DNA of 64,000 nucleotides. It comes from Lachnospiraceae bacterium. Its GTDB lineage: Bacteria > Bacillota > Clostridia > Lachnospirales > Lachnospiraceae. A model generated the notes under the pieces. That model saw nothing but the letters and a program-made list of their open reading frames with translations. It ran no database searches and was not told where the DNA came from. Positions 31,624 to 40,409 of the stretch are shown piece after piece (positions within the stretch are counted from its first letter, which is position 1; each line of letters begins with the position of its first letter). Where the stretch lies: assembly GCA_022483465.1 (NCBI GenBank), contig JAKVNF010000001.1, positions 1,116,001-1,180,000 of the forward strand, written 5' to 3'. Position numbers and translations under genes: made by a program.

Positions 31624-32068
31624 ATGTCTTCCTCCTCTCTAGATAAATTTGTACATAATCCACAATGAGCCTTAATCTATAGGGGTTTGAGAGTAAGACC
31701 TCTGTGAAAAATGTATGCTTTAACATTACAACAGTGCATGACTACGGGTGAAATCGGTGTCTCTGGAGGTCCGGACACCTATGATTTCTGTGTTCAGGGT
31801 ACAAAAAGAAAAGCATCCTCTTAATTGTCTGACAATAGTGACATTAGCTGTCAGTATAAGAAACGCGTTTCAATCTCCCTGCTTCACCATGGCTGCCAAC
31901 CTCTCATGTCTAGCGGAGTCTGCCTTCGGTCCCACCCGGAGGCATCCCAAATTCCTTCGTACAGCCGATCCCATAGTTCGGAGCGCCGCTTATGCTTTCG
32001 TTCGGGGTCATATGCCCCATGGAGTAAATCCTGCGGCTACGCTCATGCTCTGTTTGTTTGAGAGCACC
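31624..32068. other. 445-bp non-coding gap, unexplained
   Basis: No reading frame with a ribosome binding site was found. Some inverted repeats are present (GGTGTC...GACACC at 31754-31777; GGGTCATATGCCCC near 32006). It lies just outside the end of the IS110-type element and may include remnants of an older insertion. Confidence 0.4.
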
Positions 32069-32086
32069 CCTGTAATTCAGTAAATC

Positions 32087-32236
32087 TCGGAAATCCCGGG
32101 GGACGCATCCCTGGATCCACACTGAAGTACATGGTGCGGTTAATACGTTACAGTTGAGGGGGAGTCATCCTAACGGTGTTGCCTGGTAGATAACCGCCCT
32201 GTTGGTCCTTGAAACTGTCTGCTGTCCGGCTGCGCG
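32087..32236 (-). ncRNA. Candidate bridge RNA region of the IS110/IS1111 element
   Basis: A 150-bp conserved-position non-coding stretch lies between the transposase stop and the 3' inverted repeat. IS1111-group elements encode their target/donor-recognising bridge RNA in this place. The region can form hairpins (CCCGGGGGACGCATCC-type pairing near 32098), but I could not assign target and donor loops. Confidence 0.35.
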
Positions 32237-33520
32237 TTATGCAGGCATCATACCTGCCGCAGGATCGTGAATGACCTTAGACGGGTCAAAATCAACGCCT
32301 TTACGGAGGATTGCGTGGAAGATCCTCAAAGCCTTGCATGCCACTACTACGCGCGCCTGACGCCGTTTTAGAGGGTTCGTTGTCCGTGTGGTGTATTTGA
32401 CCTGTAAGGCCTTAAATGCACTGTTCCAGGCTATCAGAGACCCCGCAGCTTCATACATGACTCGTCTTAAGGCAGAACGCCCTCGCTTGCTGATGCGATG
32501 TTCACCGACCTTCTTGCAGGATTCGTTGTTAATCGCATTCAGTCCGGCAAGCTTCACCAGCTGCTTGGGATCGCTGAAGCGGTTGACATCGCCCACCTCT
32601 GCAATGAATCCCACAACTGTCTGCATTCCGACTCCGCGTATACTCAACAGCTTGTCGACGTTAGGAAGCCGGCGAACCTGCTCTTCAAGTTTCCTGTCAA
32701 GCTCCTCCAGCCGTTCACTGTTCCTGCGGAAATCCTCAAGAATGTACAGGAAGGCAACTTTTTCAGCGGCGCAATAGTCCAGCCACATGTTTGCTGCAGC
32801 GGCCTCCACAAGCTTTTCAGCCTTTTTCCTGCCGCCGGTGCCCCGCATCTTTTTCGATTTCCACAAGAGCAGAATTCCGTCAACGCCAAGTTCATATACG
32901 TCTCGAGGCAGCGATGCTATTTCCAGGACAGCCAGGCCGCCCTTGGAATCATACTTTGAATAGCAATTCAGGTATTCCGGGAAGTTTCTGCGCAGCCATG
33001 CCTGCATACGGTTCCGGGCCCTCGCCATGTTCTTCACAACGCTTTCCCTGACATTGAACAGGCTGCGGATCTCAGCGTAATCTCCCTGCGGATCATACGG
33101 TTCAAAGAAACGTCCTTCCCGCACCAGATCCGCAATGACTCGGGGATCCTTCTTGTCGTCCTTGCTTGGGGAGTTATCATCCAGCTCCTTCGATCTATGG
33201 ACATGGAGTGTGTTCACCGTAACAATCTTGAAGCCCTTTTTGGTCAGATACTGTTTGAAGCATAGCCAGTACACACCCGTGGGCTCACAGCCGATAATAA
33301 CCTCCGTAAGGCCGCTCCTGGCCTGTATCTCCTCAATCCACTTGATGAGGAGCAAAAAGCCTTTTTCGTTGTTGGGGAAGAAGAAAGCCTTTTTGGTGTA
33401 CTCCTCGCCCCGCCAGTTCATGGCCCGTGCATAGTTTTTCTCGGAGCCAATGTCAACTCCGATGATCAGATGGTGTTCTGATACTTGATGCAGCTTCTTT
33501 GCTCGTGTAGAATTCTTCAT
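32237..33520 (-). CDS. IS110-family DEDD transposase
   Basis: A 427-residue protein from the ATG at 33520 (AAGGAG 7 nt upstream). The N-terminal RuvC-like DEDD domain has IIGVDIGSEKNYARAM, IIGCEPTGVYWLCF and SKDDKKDPRVIADLVREG. The C-terminal Tnp20 domain has LLSIRGVGMQTVVGFIAEVG, LVKLAGLNAINN and the SKRGRSALRRVMYEAA segment with the catalytic Ser region. Such enzymes recombine DNA with the help of an element-encoded bridge RNA. The gene looks intact and there is no second copy in the window. Confidence 0.92.
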   Translation of the reverse strand: MKNSTRAKKLHQVSEHHLIIGVDIGSEKNYARAMNWRGEEYTKKAFFFPNNEKGFLLLIKWIEEIQARSGLTEVIIGCEPTGVYWLCFKQYLTKKGFKIVTVNTLHVHRSKELDDNSPSKDDKKDPRVIADLVREGRFFEPYDPQGDYAEIRSLFNVRESVVKNMARARNRMQAWLRRNFPEYLNCYSKYDSKGGLAVLEIASLPRDVYELGVDGILLLWKSKKMRGTGGRKKAEKLVEAAAANMWLDYCAAEKVAFLYILEDFRRNSERLEELDRKLEEQVRRLPNVDKLLSIRGVGMQTVVGFIAEVGDVNRFSDPKQLVKLAGLNAINNESCKKVGEHRISKRGRSALRRVMYEAAGSLIAWNSAFKALQVKYTTRTTNPLKRRQARVVVACKALRIFHAILRKGVDFDPSKVIHDPAAGMMPA

Positions 33521-33712
33521 AGATGGTCTCCTTACCGTGTGTTGGATTGCGTCTCGATGGACGTCCTCCATGGTAACAGAGGCCATTTTAATTTCCTATT
33601 GGCGATTTACTGAATTACAGGAATGCTTTCGTGTTCTGCCCCCATCATAGCCGCTCCCGCCATTCTTGACCAGTGGTCATTTATTAACTTTCCTTGAAAT
33701 TTTGGCGGGCGC

Positions 33713-33745
33713 AAAAAAGGAAATCCCTCAGCGGGATTTCCTCTT
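33713..33745 (-). terminator. Intrinsic terminator of the aminotransferase gene
   Basis: GGAAATCCC-GCTGA-GGGATTTCC (minus strand) followed by six Ts. Confidence 0.85.
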
Positions 33746-33765
33746 TGCAGGCATATGGATGTGGC

Positions 33766-35064
33766 TTATTCAAAGCAGGCGCGGATCACCTCGATGATGC
33801 GGTCCTGCTGGGCAGGGGTCATCTTGTTGTCCGAGGGCAGGCACAGTCCTCTGCGGAAGATGTCGGCTCCCACGTCCAGGGGCTTTCCATCCCGCCCGAG
33901 GAGTCCTCCTGCGATGTAGGCGTTGGTCTTGGCCCGGCCGTTTCCCTCCCGCGTCACGAAGGCGTTCATCCGGTAGATCGGCTGCAGATGCATGGGCTTC
34001 CAGATGGGACGCCCCTCCGCGCGGATCGACGCGATGGCGTTTAAGATCTCCGTGGGGCAGCTCTTTCCGTGCTCCGGGGCAAACAGCACATCGGTCTCAC
34101 CCCGCACCTGGCGGCACATGGCCTGCTCGTCCAGGATCATGCAGGAGAGCCAGAAGTTGGGCTCGGAATCCTTGGCGTCATAGGGGTTCATCTGCACCGG
34201 AAGGCCTTCCAATCCCTTCTGATAGCGCTCGTAGATCGCGCGCTTCTGCGCGATGTGCTCCTCCAGATGCGGGAGCTGACCCCGGATCACGCCGGCGATG
34301 AGGTTGCTCATCCGATAGTTGTAGCCGATCTCCTCGTGCTGGTACCAGGGCGCCGCCTCCCGGGACTGGGTGGACCACTTGCGGACCTTTTCCGCATCCT
34401 CCCTCGAGTCCGTCAGGAACATGCCGCCGCAGGAGCCGGTGATGATCTTGTTGCCGTTGAAGGAGAGGCAGTTATAGTCACCGAAGCACCCGGTCTGCTT
34501 CCCCTTGTAGGTGGCTCCCAGGGACTCGGCGGCATCCTCCACGATCAGGCAGTTGTGCGCCCGGCAGATCTTGCGGATCTCATCGATCTTTCCGGGGGTG
34601 CCGTAGAGATGGGCGATGATCAGAAGCCGCACGTCCGGGTAGAGGGCAAAGGCCTGCTCCAGGGCCGCAGGGTCCATATTCCAGGTGTCGTACTCGGTGT
34701 CGACAAAGACCGCCTCGCCGTTCTCATAGGCGACGGGGTTGATCGTCGCATCAAAGGTCATGTCGGTGCAGAACACCCGATGCCCCTGCAGGGCACCCTC
34801 TCCGGCCTTCGGGGATCCGTAGAGGGCCTCCCCCGCAAGGCGGGTGGCCAGGTGCAGGGAAGCGGTGCCCGCGGAGAGCGCCACGGCGTACTTCACGCCG
34901 CAGTAGTCCGCCACAGCCTTCTCCACCGCGTCGATGTTGGCGCCCACCGTGGAGACCCAGTTGGTGCGGAAGGCCTCCTCGATGTACTCCAGCTCCTCCC
35001 CGTGCATGGTGGGGCTGGAAAGCCAGATCTTCTCCGGAAACGGCGCAAATGACTTGGTCAGCAT
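33766..35064 (-). CDS. DegT/DnrJ/EryC1/StrS aminotransferase
   Basis: A 432-residue PLP enzyme of the sugar-aminotransferase family. ALSAGTASLHLATRLAG (residues 62-78) holds the phosphate-binding GT; LIVEDAAESLGATY has the PLP-ring Asp/Glu; SFNGNKIITGSCGG has the Schiff-base Lys206. The family makes amino sugars on nucleotides for surface glycans or bacillosamine-like units. It starts 12 bp after the pepC stop and is probably co-transcribed with it. No other glycan genes are nearby, so the sugar cannot be named. Confidence 0.9.
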   Translation of the reverse strand: MLTKSFAPFPEKIWLSSPTMHGEELEYIEEAFRTNWVSTVGANIDAVEKAVADYCGVKYAVALSAGTASLHLATRLAGEALYGSPKAGEGALQGHRVFCTDMTFDATINPVAYENGEAVFVDTEYDTWNMDPAALEQAFALYPDVRLLIIAHLYGTPGKIDEIRKICRAHNCLIVEDAAESLGATYKGKQTGCFGDYNCLSFNGNKIITGSCGGMFLTDSREDAEKVRKWSTQSREAAPWYQHEEIGYNYRMSNLIAGVIRGQLPHLEEHIAQKRAIYERYQKGLEGLPVQMNPYDAKDSEPNFWLSCMILDEQAMCRQVRGETDVLFAPEHGKSCPTEILNAIASIRAEGRPIWKPMHLQPIYRMNAFVTREGNGRAKTNAYIAGGLLGRDGKPLDVGADIFRRGLCLPSDNKMTPAQQDRIIEVIRACFE

Positions 35065-35076
35065 GCTGTGCCTCCT

Positions 35077-36384
35077 TTACTCCTCCTCCCAGCTCTCGAT
35101 GCGGATCGGCTTCTTGCCAAGGTCCTCCTGCTGCTCTTTCGTCAGGTACTCCCGGCGGATGACCGCCTCATAGACGTACTCCTGAAAGTACTTCTCCGAG
35201 CAGACAAAGTAGCCCTTCTCGCCGGCCTCTTCGCCCCAGCTGTTCTCAATCTTCCAGCGGGCAGGTCTGCCATTTTCGTCAAAGCCAACGCCCACCAGGA
35301 TCATCGCGTGCACCGCCATGCTCTGGCGGTAATCCAGGCGTCCCGCCTTGGTCATCGTGTAGTCAAAACCGCCCAGCAGTCCCGGATAGTCCACGCTGTC
35401 CGGATCCCAGACACCGGCCTTGCGGTCCTCGAAGGCCCGGGAATCGCAGGCAAACCAGATCGCCTGCCCGGCCCGGAGCTGCTTCACACACAGCTCCTCC
35501 ATCTCCTCCTGGGGGAGATTCAGGGCAAACATGTCGCGGCCCACCATGTTCTCCATGCCGTGCCAGATGATTGGCGTGTGCAGGGCCTTGTTCGGCTCCT
35601 GCAGGATCGGGACATAGGCGTCCAGATCCAGGCCGATGTACTTCTCATAAAAGGACTTCGGCGTCAGATCCCGCTCCTCGCCGTAGTTTCCGTCCTTGTC
35701 GCGCCAGGTGAAGGAGAAGGTCTTGGGCGGGACACCGAAGGCGATGCACTCGGCCCGGTAGATCTCCCCGACCATCTCGTCCTTCCGTGCGTTGGCCTCC
35801 TCCCACTTTCCCTCCAGGACGAGGTCCCGAAGGATCTGCTCATCCTTTGCGAGGAGCCGGTTGATCTCCCGCAAAAAGAGGTCCGTGTGCTCGGACTGGT
35901 AGGTCTCGGGGAAGGCATTTTTCGGCATCATGCCGTATTTTTTGACCAAGTCCACCGCCTGGCTCCAGAAGCCGCCGTCGTCGACCCCCTTGAGGATCTG
36001 CATCCAGCGCTGTCCGTGCAGGGGCTCTTTGGCGTAGGTGATGGCCATGTCCAGGAGATTGTTTGCCTTCTCCAGCTTGTCATAAAAGGTCAGGTAATTC
36101 TGAGAGAGCTCAAAGGACTCCAGGTTCAGCTTCTCGGCGACCAGCTCCCGGCAGATGTTGCAGACGGCAAACATCCAGCAGCGGCCGGACTTCTTCTGGG
36201 CGGTGATGCCCCGGGTCTTCACCTCGACCTCGAAGGCCCCGCGAAGGGGCGCTGCGCTCTCCGGCACATAGGCCAGCTCCCCCATATCGGTCTTGGCAAG
36301 CGCTGCGGAGAGAACCTTGTCCTCTCTTGCGCTCTTTGTATTCTGTTCCCAGGATGCAAGTATCTCGTCGGTGATTCCATTCAT
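35077..36384 (-). CDS. pepC: Aminopeptidase C (bleomycin-hydrolase family, C1B)
   Basis: A 435-residue cytoplasmic cysteine peptidase from the ATG at 36384 (AAGGAAA upstream); the frame is open to 36420. TAQKKSGRCWMFAVCNICRE contains the active-site Gln and Cys (near residue 69), AVHAMILVGVGFDENG the His and WKIENSWGEEAGEKGYF the Asn. It removes N-terminal residues from peptides, as a hexameric ring in known members. It is upstream of the DegT gene in a two-gene run. Confidence 0.93.
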   Translation of the reverse strand: MNGITDEILASWEQNTKSAREDKVLSAALAKTDMGELAYVPESAAPLRGAFEVEVKTRGITAQKKSGRCWMFAVCNICRELVAEKLNLESFELSQNYLTFYDKLEKANNLLDMAITYAKEPLHGQRWMQILKGVDDGGFWSQAVDLVKKYGMMPKNAFPETYQSEHTDLFLREINRLLAKDEQILRDLVLEGKWEEANARKDEMVGEIYRAECIAFGVPPKTFSFTWRDKDGNYGEERDLTPKSFYEKYIGLDLDAYVPILQEPNKALHTPIIWHGMENMVGRDMFALNLPQEEMEELCVKQLRAGQAIWFACDSRAFEDRKAGVWDPDSVDYPGLLGGFDYTMTKAGRLDYRQSMAVHAMILVGVGFDENGRPARWKIENSWGEEAGEKGYFVCSEKYFQEYVYEAVIRREYLTKEQQEDLGKKPIRIESWEEE

Positions 36385-36614
36385 GTAACTGATTTCCTTT
36401 CTGAAACAAATTTCGCGCACAGGGCGTGCAGTGACATTCTAACACGCTTTGCCGGGGAATGGCATCCTGACAGGCTGCACACCCCAAAGCCGCGCAGATT
36501 TCGGCAATTTTTCCGCTTTCTCCCCCTGCAAAGTTGTGTATAATCAAAGGCGTGTGCCGATTGTATACATGAATGCAGTTACGCCGGCGCAGCCGCATGG
36601 AAAAGGAGAGAACG

Positions 36615-37916
36615 ATGAAAGCGTATACGGAGATGACAAAGAAGGAGCTGCAGACGGAATATGAGCAGCTCCAGGCCGAGTACCGCAAGTTTCAGGCGAT
36701 GCAGCTTGCTCTGAATATGGCCCGCGGCAAGCCCTGTAAGGAACAGCTGGACCTGTCCATGGGCATGATGGACATCCTGAATTCCTCCTCCGACCTGTGC
36801 TGTGAGGATGGCACCGACTGCCGCAACTACGGCGTGCTCGATGGCATCTGGGAGTGCAAGGTCCTGATGGGTGCCATGATGGAGAACGACCCGGAGAACA
36901 TCATCGTCTACGGCAACTCCTCTCTGAACGTCATGTATGATACAGTCGCCCGCGCCTGGAGCCACGGCGTCATGGGCAGCACGCCCTGGTGCAAGCTCCC
37001 CGAGGTCAAGTGGCTCTGCCCCGTTCCGGGCTATGACCGCCACTTCGGCATCACCGAGTACTTCGGCATCAAGATGATCCCGGTGCCGATGCACCCCACC
37101 GGCCCCGACATGGACATGGTGGAAAAGCTCGTCTCCGAGGATGAGTCCATCAAGGGCATCTGGTGCGTTCCGAAGTACTCCAACCCCCAGGGCTACTCCT
37201 ACAGCGACGAGACCGTCCGCCGCTTCGCACGGCTCAAGCCCGCAGCCAGGGACTTCCGGATCTTCTGGGACAACGCCTACGGCGTCCATCACCTGTATGA
37301 CGACCACCAGGATCATCTGATCGAGATCCTCGGAGAGTGCCAGAGAGCCGGCAACCCCGACATGGTGTACAAATTTGCGTCCACTTCGAAGATCACCTTC
37401 CCGGGCAGCGGCATCGCCGCCCTGGCCACCTCGGCGAACAACTTAAAGGACATCAAGGAGCAGCTCAAGCACCAGACCATCGGCCACGACAAGGTCAACC
37501 AGCTGCGCCATGTGCGCTACTTCAAGAACCTGGACGGCATCAAGGCCCACATGAGAAAGCAGGCGGACATCATCCGCCCGAAGTTCGAGTGCGTGGAGGA
37601 GATCTTTGAGACAGAACTGGGCGACCTCGGCATCGGCACTTGGACCAAGCCCAACGGCGGCTACTTCATCAGCTTCGACGCCCTTCCGGGCTGCGCGAAG
37701 GAGATCGTCGACAAGGCAAAGAAGGCCGGCGTCACCCTGACCGGTGCCGGCGCCACCTGGCCCTATCACAACGATCCCCAGGACTCCAACATCCGCATTG
37801 CGCCCACCTATCCGCCGCTGGATGACTTAAAGACCGCCGCCAAGCTCTTCACGGTCTGCGTCCGGATGGTCTCCGCAGAGCACCTGCTGCACCTGGATTC
37901 CATCAAGGCGGAGTAA
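36615..37916 (+). CDS. Fold-type I aminotransferase, MocR-aminotransferase-like (probable aspartate aminotransferase)
   Basis: A 433-residue PLP enzyme. The ATG at 36615 follows AAAGGAG. It starts with a coiled segment (KKELQTEYEQLQAEYRKFQ) typical of the Aminotran_MocR family. Landmarks are IIVYGNSSLNVMYDTVARA (phosphate loop), WDNAYGVHHLYDD and YKFASTSKITFPGSGIA with the catalytic Lys259. The family includes the B. subtilis-type 2-oxoglutarate/aspartate enzymes. It is divergent from pepC and closed by a good terminator. Confidence 0.85.
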   Translation: MKAYTEMTKKELQTEYEQLQAEYRKFQAMQLALNMARGKPCKEQLDLSMGMMDILNSSSDLCCEDGTDCRNYGVLDGIWECKVLMGAMMENDPENIIVYGNSSLNVMYDTVARAWSHGVMGSTPWCKLPEVKWLCPVPGYDRHFGITEYFGIKMIPVPMHPTGPDMDMVEKLVSEDESIKGIWCVPKYSNPQGYSYSDETVRRFARLKPAARDFRIFWDNAYGVHHLYDDHQDHLIEILGECQRAGNPDMVYKFASTSKITFPGSGIAALATSANNLKDIKEQLKHQTIGHDKVNQLRHVRYFKNLDGIKAHMRKQADIIRPKFECVEEIFETELGDLGIGTWTKPNGGYFISFDALPGCAKEIVDKAKKAGVTLTGAGATWPYHNDPQDSNIRIAPTYPPLDDLKTAAKLFTVCVRMVSAEHLLHLDSIKAE

Positions 37917-37940
37917 ACCCCAAAACGTCAATAGAAGCTG

Positions 37941-37971
37941 CACCTCCCGATCCGCCGGGAGGTGTTTTTTT
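37941..37971 (+). terminator. Intrinsic terminator
   Basis: CACCTCCCG / CGGGAGGTG and seven Ts after the aminotransferase gene. Confidence 0.88.
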
Positions 37972-38010
37972 GCGCCCCTGTCCCATTGCGGGCTCCTGTG
38001 GTATACTTAA

Positions 38011-38024
38011 TGTAAGCGCTTACA
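38011..38024 (+). promoter_or_regulatory. cre-like / LacI-family operator
   Basis: The perfect palindrome TGTAAGCGCTTACA fits the CcpA cre consensus TGWAANCGNTNWCA. It lies 21 bp before the sugar-kinase ATG and just downstream of a TATACT -10-like box (38002-38007), so binding would block transcription. CcpA or a local LacI-type repressor are both possible. Confidence 0.7.
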
Positions 38025-38044
38025 ATACGCAGAAAGGAGTTCCC

Positions 38045-39067
38045 ATGTCCCCCACTTTTGACCTTCTCTCCCTCGGAGAGATCCTGCTGCGCCTCTCCCC
38101 CGTCGGGAACGAGCGCATCGCCCGCGGGAGCCTGTTTGAGAAGACAATCGGCGGCGCCGAGCTCAACGTCGCCTCCGGCGTCTCGCTCCTTGGCCTTCGC
38201 ACCGGCATTCTCTCCCGCCTTCCCGCCAACGCCCTGGGCACCTACGCCAAGAACCAGGTCCGGTTCCTCGGGGTCTCCGACGACTGGCTGGTCTATGACG
38301 ACAGCAAAGACGCGCGGCTCGGCGTCTACTACTATGAGTCCGGTGCCTATCCGAGAAAGCCGGGCGTTGTCTATGACCGGCGCCACTCGAGCTTTACCGG
38401 CATCGCGACTGACCAGTTTTCCCCGTCGATGTATGAGAGCACCCGGTGCTTCCACACCAGCGGCATCACCCTCGCCCTGTGTGAGAAGACCCGGGAGACG
38501 GCCATCGCCATGATCCGCGCCTTCAAGGAGCAGGGCGCCCTGATCTCCTTCGACGTCAACTTCCGCGGCAACCTCTGGACGGGTCCCGAGGCGCGCGCCT
38601 GCATCGAGGGGATCCTCCCGATGGTGGACATCTTCTTCTGCTCCGAGGAGACCGCCCGCCTCACCTTCGGCATGGAGGGCAGCGCGGAGGAGATCTTGCG
38701 GGCGTTCACCCGCCGCTATCCCATCCGGATCGTCGCCTCCACCCAGCGCACCGTCCACAGCCCGAAGGTCCACGACTTCACCTCGGTCATCTACGACGCC
38801 CGGACGAACCAATACTTCCGGGAGGCCCCCTATGAGCACATCGACGTCATTGACCGGATCGGCTCCGGCGATGCCTACGTGGCCGGCGTCCTCTACGGCC
38901 TGCTCTCGGACCCGGAGAACCTCTCCCGGGCCCTCTCCTACGGCAACGCCTGCAGCGCGGTCAAGAACACGATTCCCGGGGACCTTCCCTCCTGCGGGAA
39001 GGAGGAGATTGACCGGATCATCGCAGCCCACCACGCCACCGGGAGACAGTCCGAGATGGACCGGTAA
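38045..39067 (+). CDS. PfkB-family sugar kinase, probably 2-keto-3-deoxygluconate kinase
   Basis: A 340-residue ribokinase-fold protein from the ATG at 38045 (AAAGGAG upstream). LLSLGEILLRLSP at the start and the GGAELNVASGVSLLG loop match KdgK-type kinases; the ATP/anion-hole motif is RIGSGDAYVAGVLYG (Asp as catalytic base). SFDVNFRGNLW in the middle is also typical of KDG kinases. It would phosphorylate KDG in uronate or galactonate breakdown. A cre-like operator precedes it. No other uronate genes are seen here. Confidence 0.82.
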   Translation: MSPTFDLLSLGEILLRLSPVGNERIARGSLFEKTIGGAELNVASGVSLLGLRTGILSRLPANALGTYAKNQVRFLGVSDDWLVYDDSKDARLGVYYYESGAYPRKPGVVYDRRHSSFTGIATDQFSPSMYESTRCFHTSGITLALCEKTRETAIAMIRAFKEQGALISFDVNFRGNLWTGPEARACIEGILPMVDIFFCSEETARLTFGMEGSAEEILRAFTRRYPIRIVASTQRTVHSPKVHDFTSVIYDARTNQYFREAPYEHIDVIDRIGSGDAYVAGVLYGLLSDPENLSRALSYGNACSAVKNTIPGDLPSCGKEEIDRIIAAHHATGRQSEMDR

Positions 39068-39096
39068 GCTTCCCTTCTCCTTTTTCTGATTCCACG

Positions 39097-39128
39097 CAAA
39101 AACAGCAGGCTCGCGCCTGCTGTTTTTG
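39097..39128. terminator. Bidirectional intrinsic terminator
   Basis: AAAAACAGCAGGC / GCCTGCTGTTTTT between convergent genes (sugar kinase and YibE/F). Confidence 0.9.
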
Positions 39129-39153
39129 TATGCCGAATTCCGCAGGATTTTCG

Positions 39154-40377
39154 TCAGACTATCTTCTGTTCCAGGACGGGCGTGGCGGTCTCCTCCACGG
39201 CAGCCGTCTTTTCCTCTTTGTGCACCGCTTCCTCTGCCTTGGCCTCCTGCGGTGCCCGCAGGAGAAGACTTCCCACCAGCACTGTCACCGGGACCGCCAG
39301 GACCACACCGAAGCTTCCGGAGAGGCCCTGCATGATGTCCAGGCCGATGATGTTGGAGTTGATGATCTGCCGGTAGGGCAGGTCATAGGCGCAGTCGAGA
39401 AGGAGCGTGGAGATGCTCGTGCCCGCAAAGGCCAAAATCAGCGTGTTGGAGTCCGTGCCCATCATGTCCCGGCCGACCCGCATGCCGGAGCGGAACAGCT
39501 CCCTGCGCGTAAGCTTCGGATTCTGCACCAGCACCTCCTGCATCGAGGAGGTGACACTCATCGCGACGTCCATGACCGCGCCCAGGGCGGAGATCAAAAG
39601 CCCGGAGAATAAGAGCTCTCCCACCTGGATGCCCCCGGTGTACCAAAGGTCCAGAAGGCTCTCAATCGTGGAGACGTTCCAGCCGGAGAGACCGGTCGCC
39701 ATGCCAAAGAGCTTTGCCGCGATGCTGGCAATGACAACGCCCGCGGTGGTGCCCAGGGTGGCACAGACGGTCTTTCTCGTTGCCCCGCCGATGAAGTACA
39801 TGGTCACCAGCGTCGTCACGACGCAGATGACGATCGTGACAAGATACGGCGAGTAGCCGCGGTAGAGGAGCGGGATCTCAATCAGGATCACGCACACGAA
39901 GGTGAACACCAGCCCCAGGGCGCCGCGAAGGCCCTTCTTCCCGCCGATCACGATGAGAGCCAGCAGGTACAGGGCTGCAAAGATGTAGACCGCCATCTCC
40001 CGGTCCTGGGCGTACACGGTGGTGATCACCGTGTCCCCGGAGACGGACTGCATGACCACGACGTGCATGCCCACGGTGCAGGCTGCACCGAAGAGGTACC
40101 CGGCGGAGCTCGTCGTCTCCAGCTCCTGGCCCTTCTTCTCGCCGGTGGTCATGCGGACCATAATCTTCTGCTCGCCGACGCGGGTGCCGTTCTCGTCGAT
40201 GTTGTCCTCGAGGATCTGGGTGACCACACCCTTTTCAAAGGTGTAGCCGGCCGTCTCCACCAGGGGGATCTTCTCGGTTTGGTTTATTTTCACTGTAAAC
40301 AGAATCAGAATGACAAGAAACAGCGCAGGGACGATTCCCCTGCGCCATTTTCCTGCCATGAATCGCTTGGATTTCAA
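39154..40377 (-). CDS. YibE/F-family membrane protein
   Basis: A 407-residue protein with a TTG start (AAAGGAG 8 nt upstream); an ATG six codons in is the alternative. There is an N-terminal span, a ~90-residue extracytoplasmic part, then about seven spans with the YibE/F signatures LVTIVICVVTTLVTMYFIGG, LLFSGLLISALGAVMDVAMS and MGTDSNTLILAFAGTSIS. The role is unknown; the family is predicted to be a transporter or permease. It lies 32 bp after the secreted phosphatase gene on the same strand, and the two are probably co-transcribed. Confidence 0.87.
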   Translation of the reverse strand: MKSKRFMAGKWRRGIVPALFLVILILFTVKINQTEKIPLVETAGYTFEKGVVTQILEDNIDENGTRVGEQKIMVRMTTGEKKGQELETTSSAGYLFGAACTVGMHVVVMQSVSGDTVITTVYAQDREMAVYIFAALYLLALIVIGGKKGLRGALGLVFTFVCVILIEIPLLYRGYSPYLVTIVICVVTTLVTMYFIGGATRKTVCATLGTTAGVVIASIAAKLFGMATGLSGWNVSTIESLLDLWYTGGIQVGELLFSGLLISALGAVMDVAMSVTSSMQEVLVQNPKLTRRELFRSGMRVGRDMMGTDSNTLILAFAGTSISTLLLDCAYDLPYRQIINSNIIGLDIMQGLSGSFGVVLAVPVTVLVGSLLLRAPQEAKAEEAVHKEEKTAAVEETATPVLEQKIV

Positions 40378-40409
40378 GGCATTTGCTCCTTTGCGTTACA
40401 GAGTACGTG

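Larger units (their letters stand above)
32069..33621 (-). mobile_element. IS110/IS1111-type insertion sequence
   Basis: A perfect 18-bp inverted repeat, CCTGTAATTCAGTAAATC (32069-32086) and its complement (33604-33621), brackets one DEDD transposase gene. Subterminal inverted repeats without target duplication are typical of the IS1111 group, so the true ends probably lie a few bases outside. A ~150-bp non-coding stretch follows the gene inside the 3' repeat. Confidence 0.75.
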
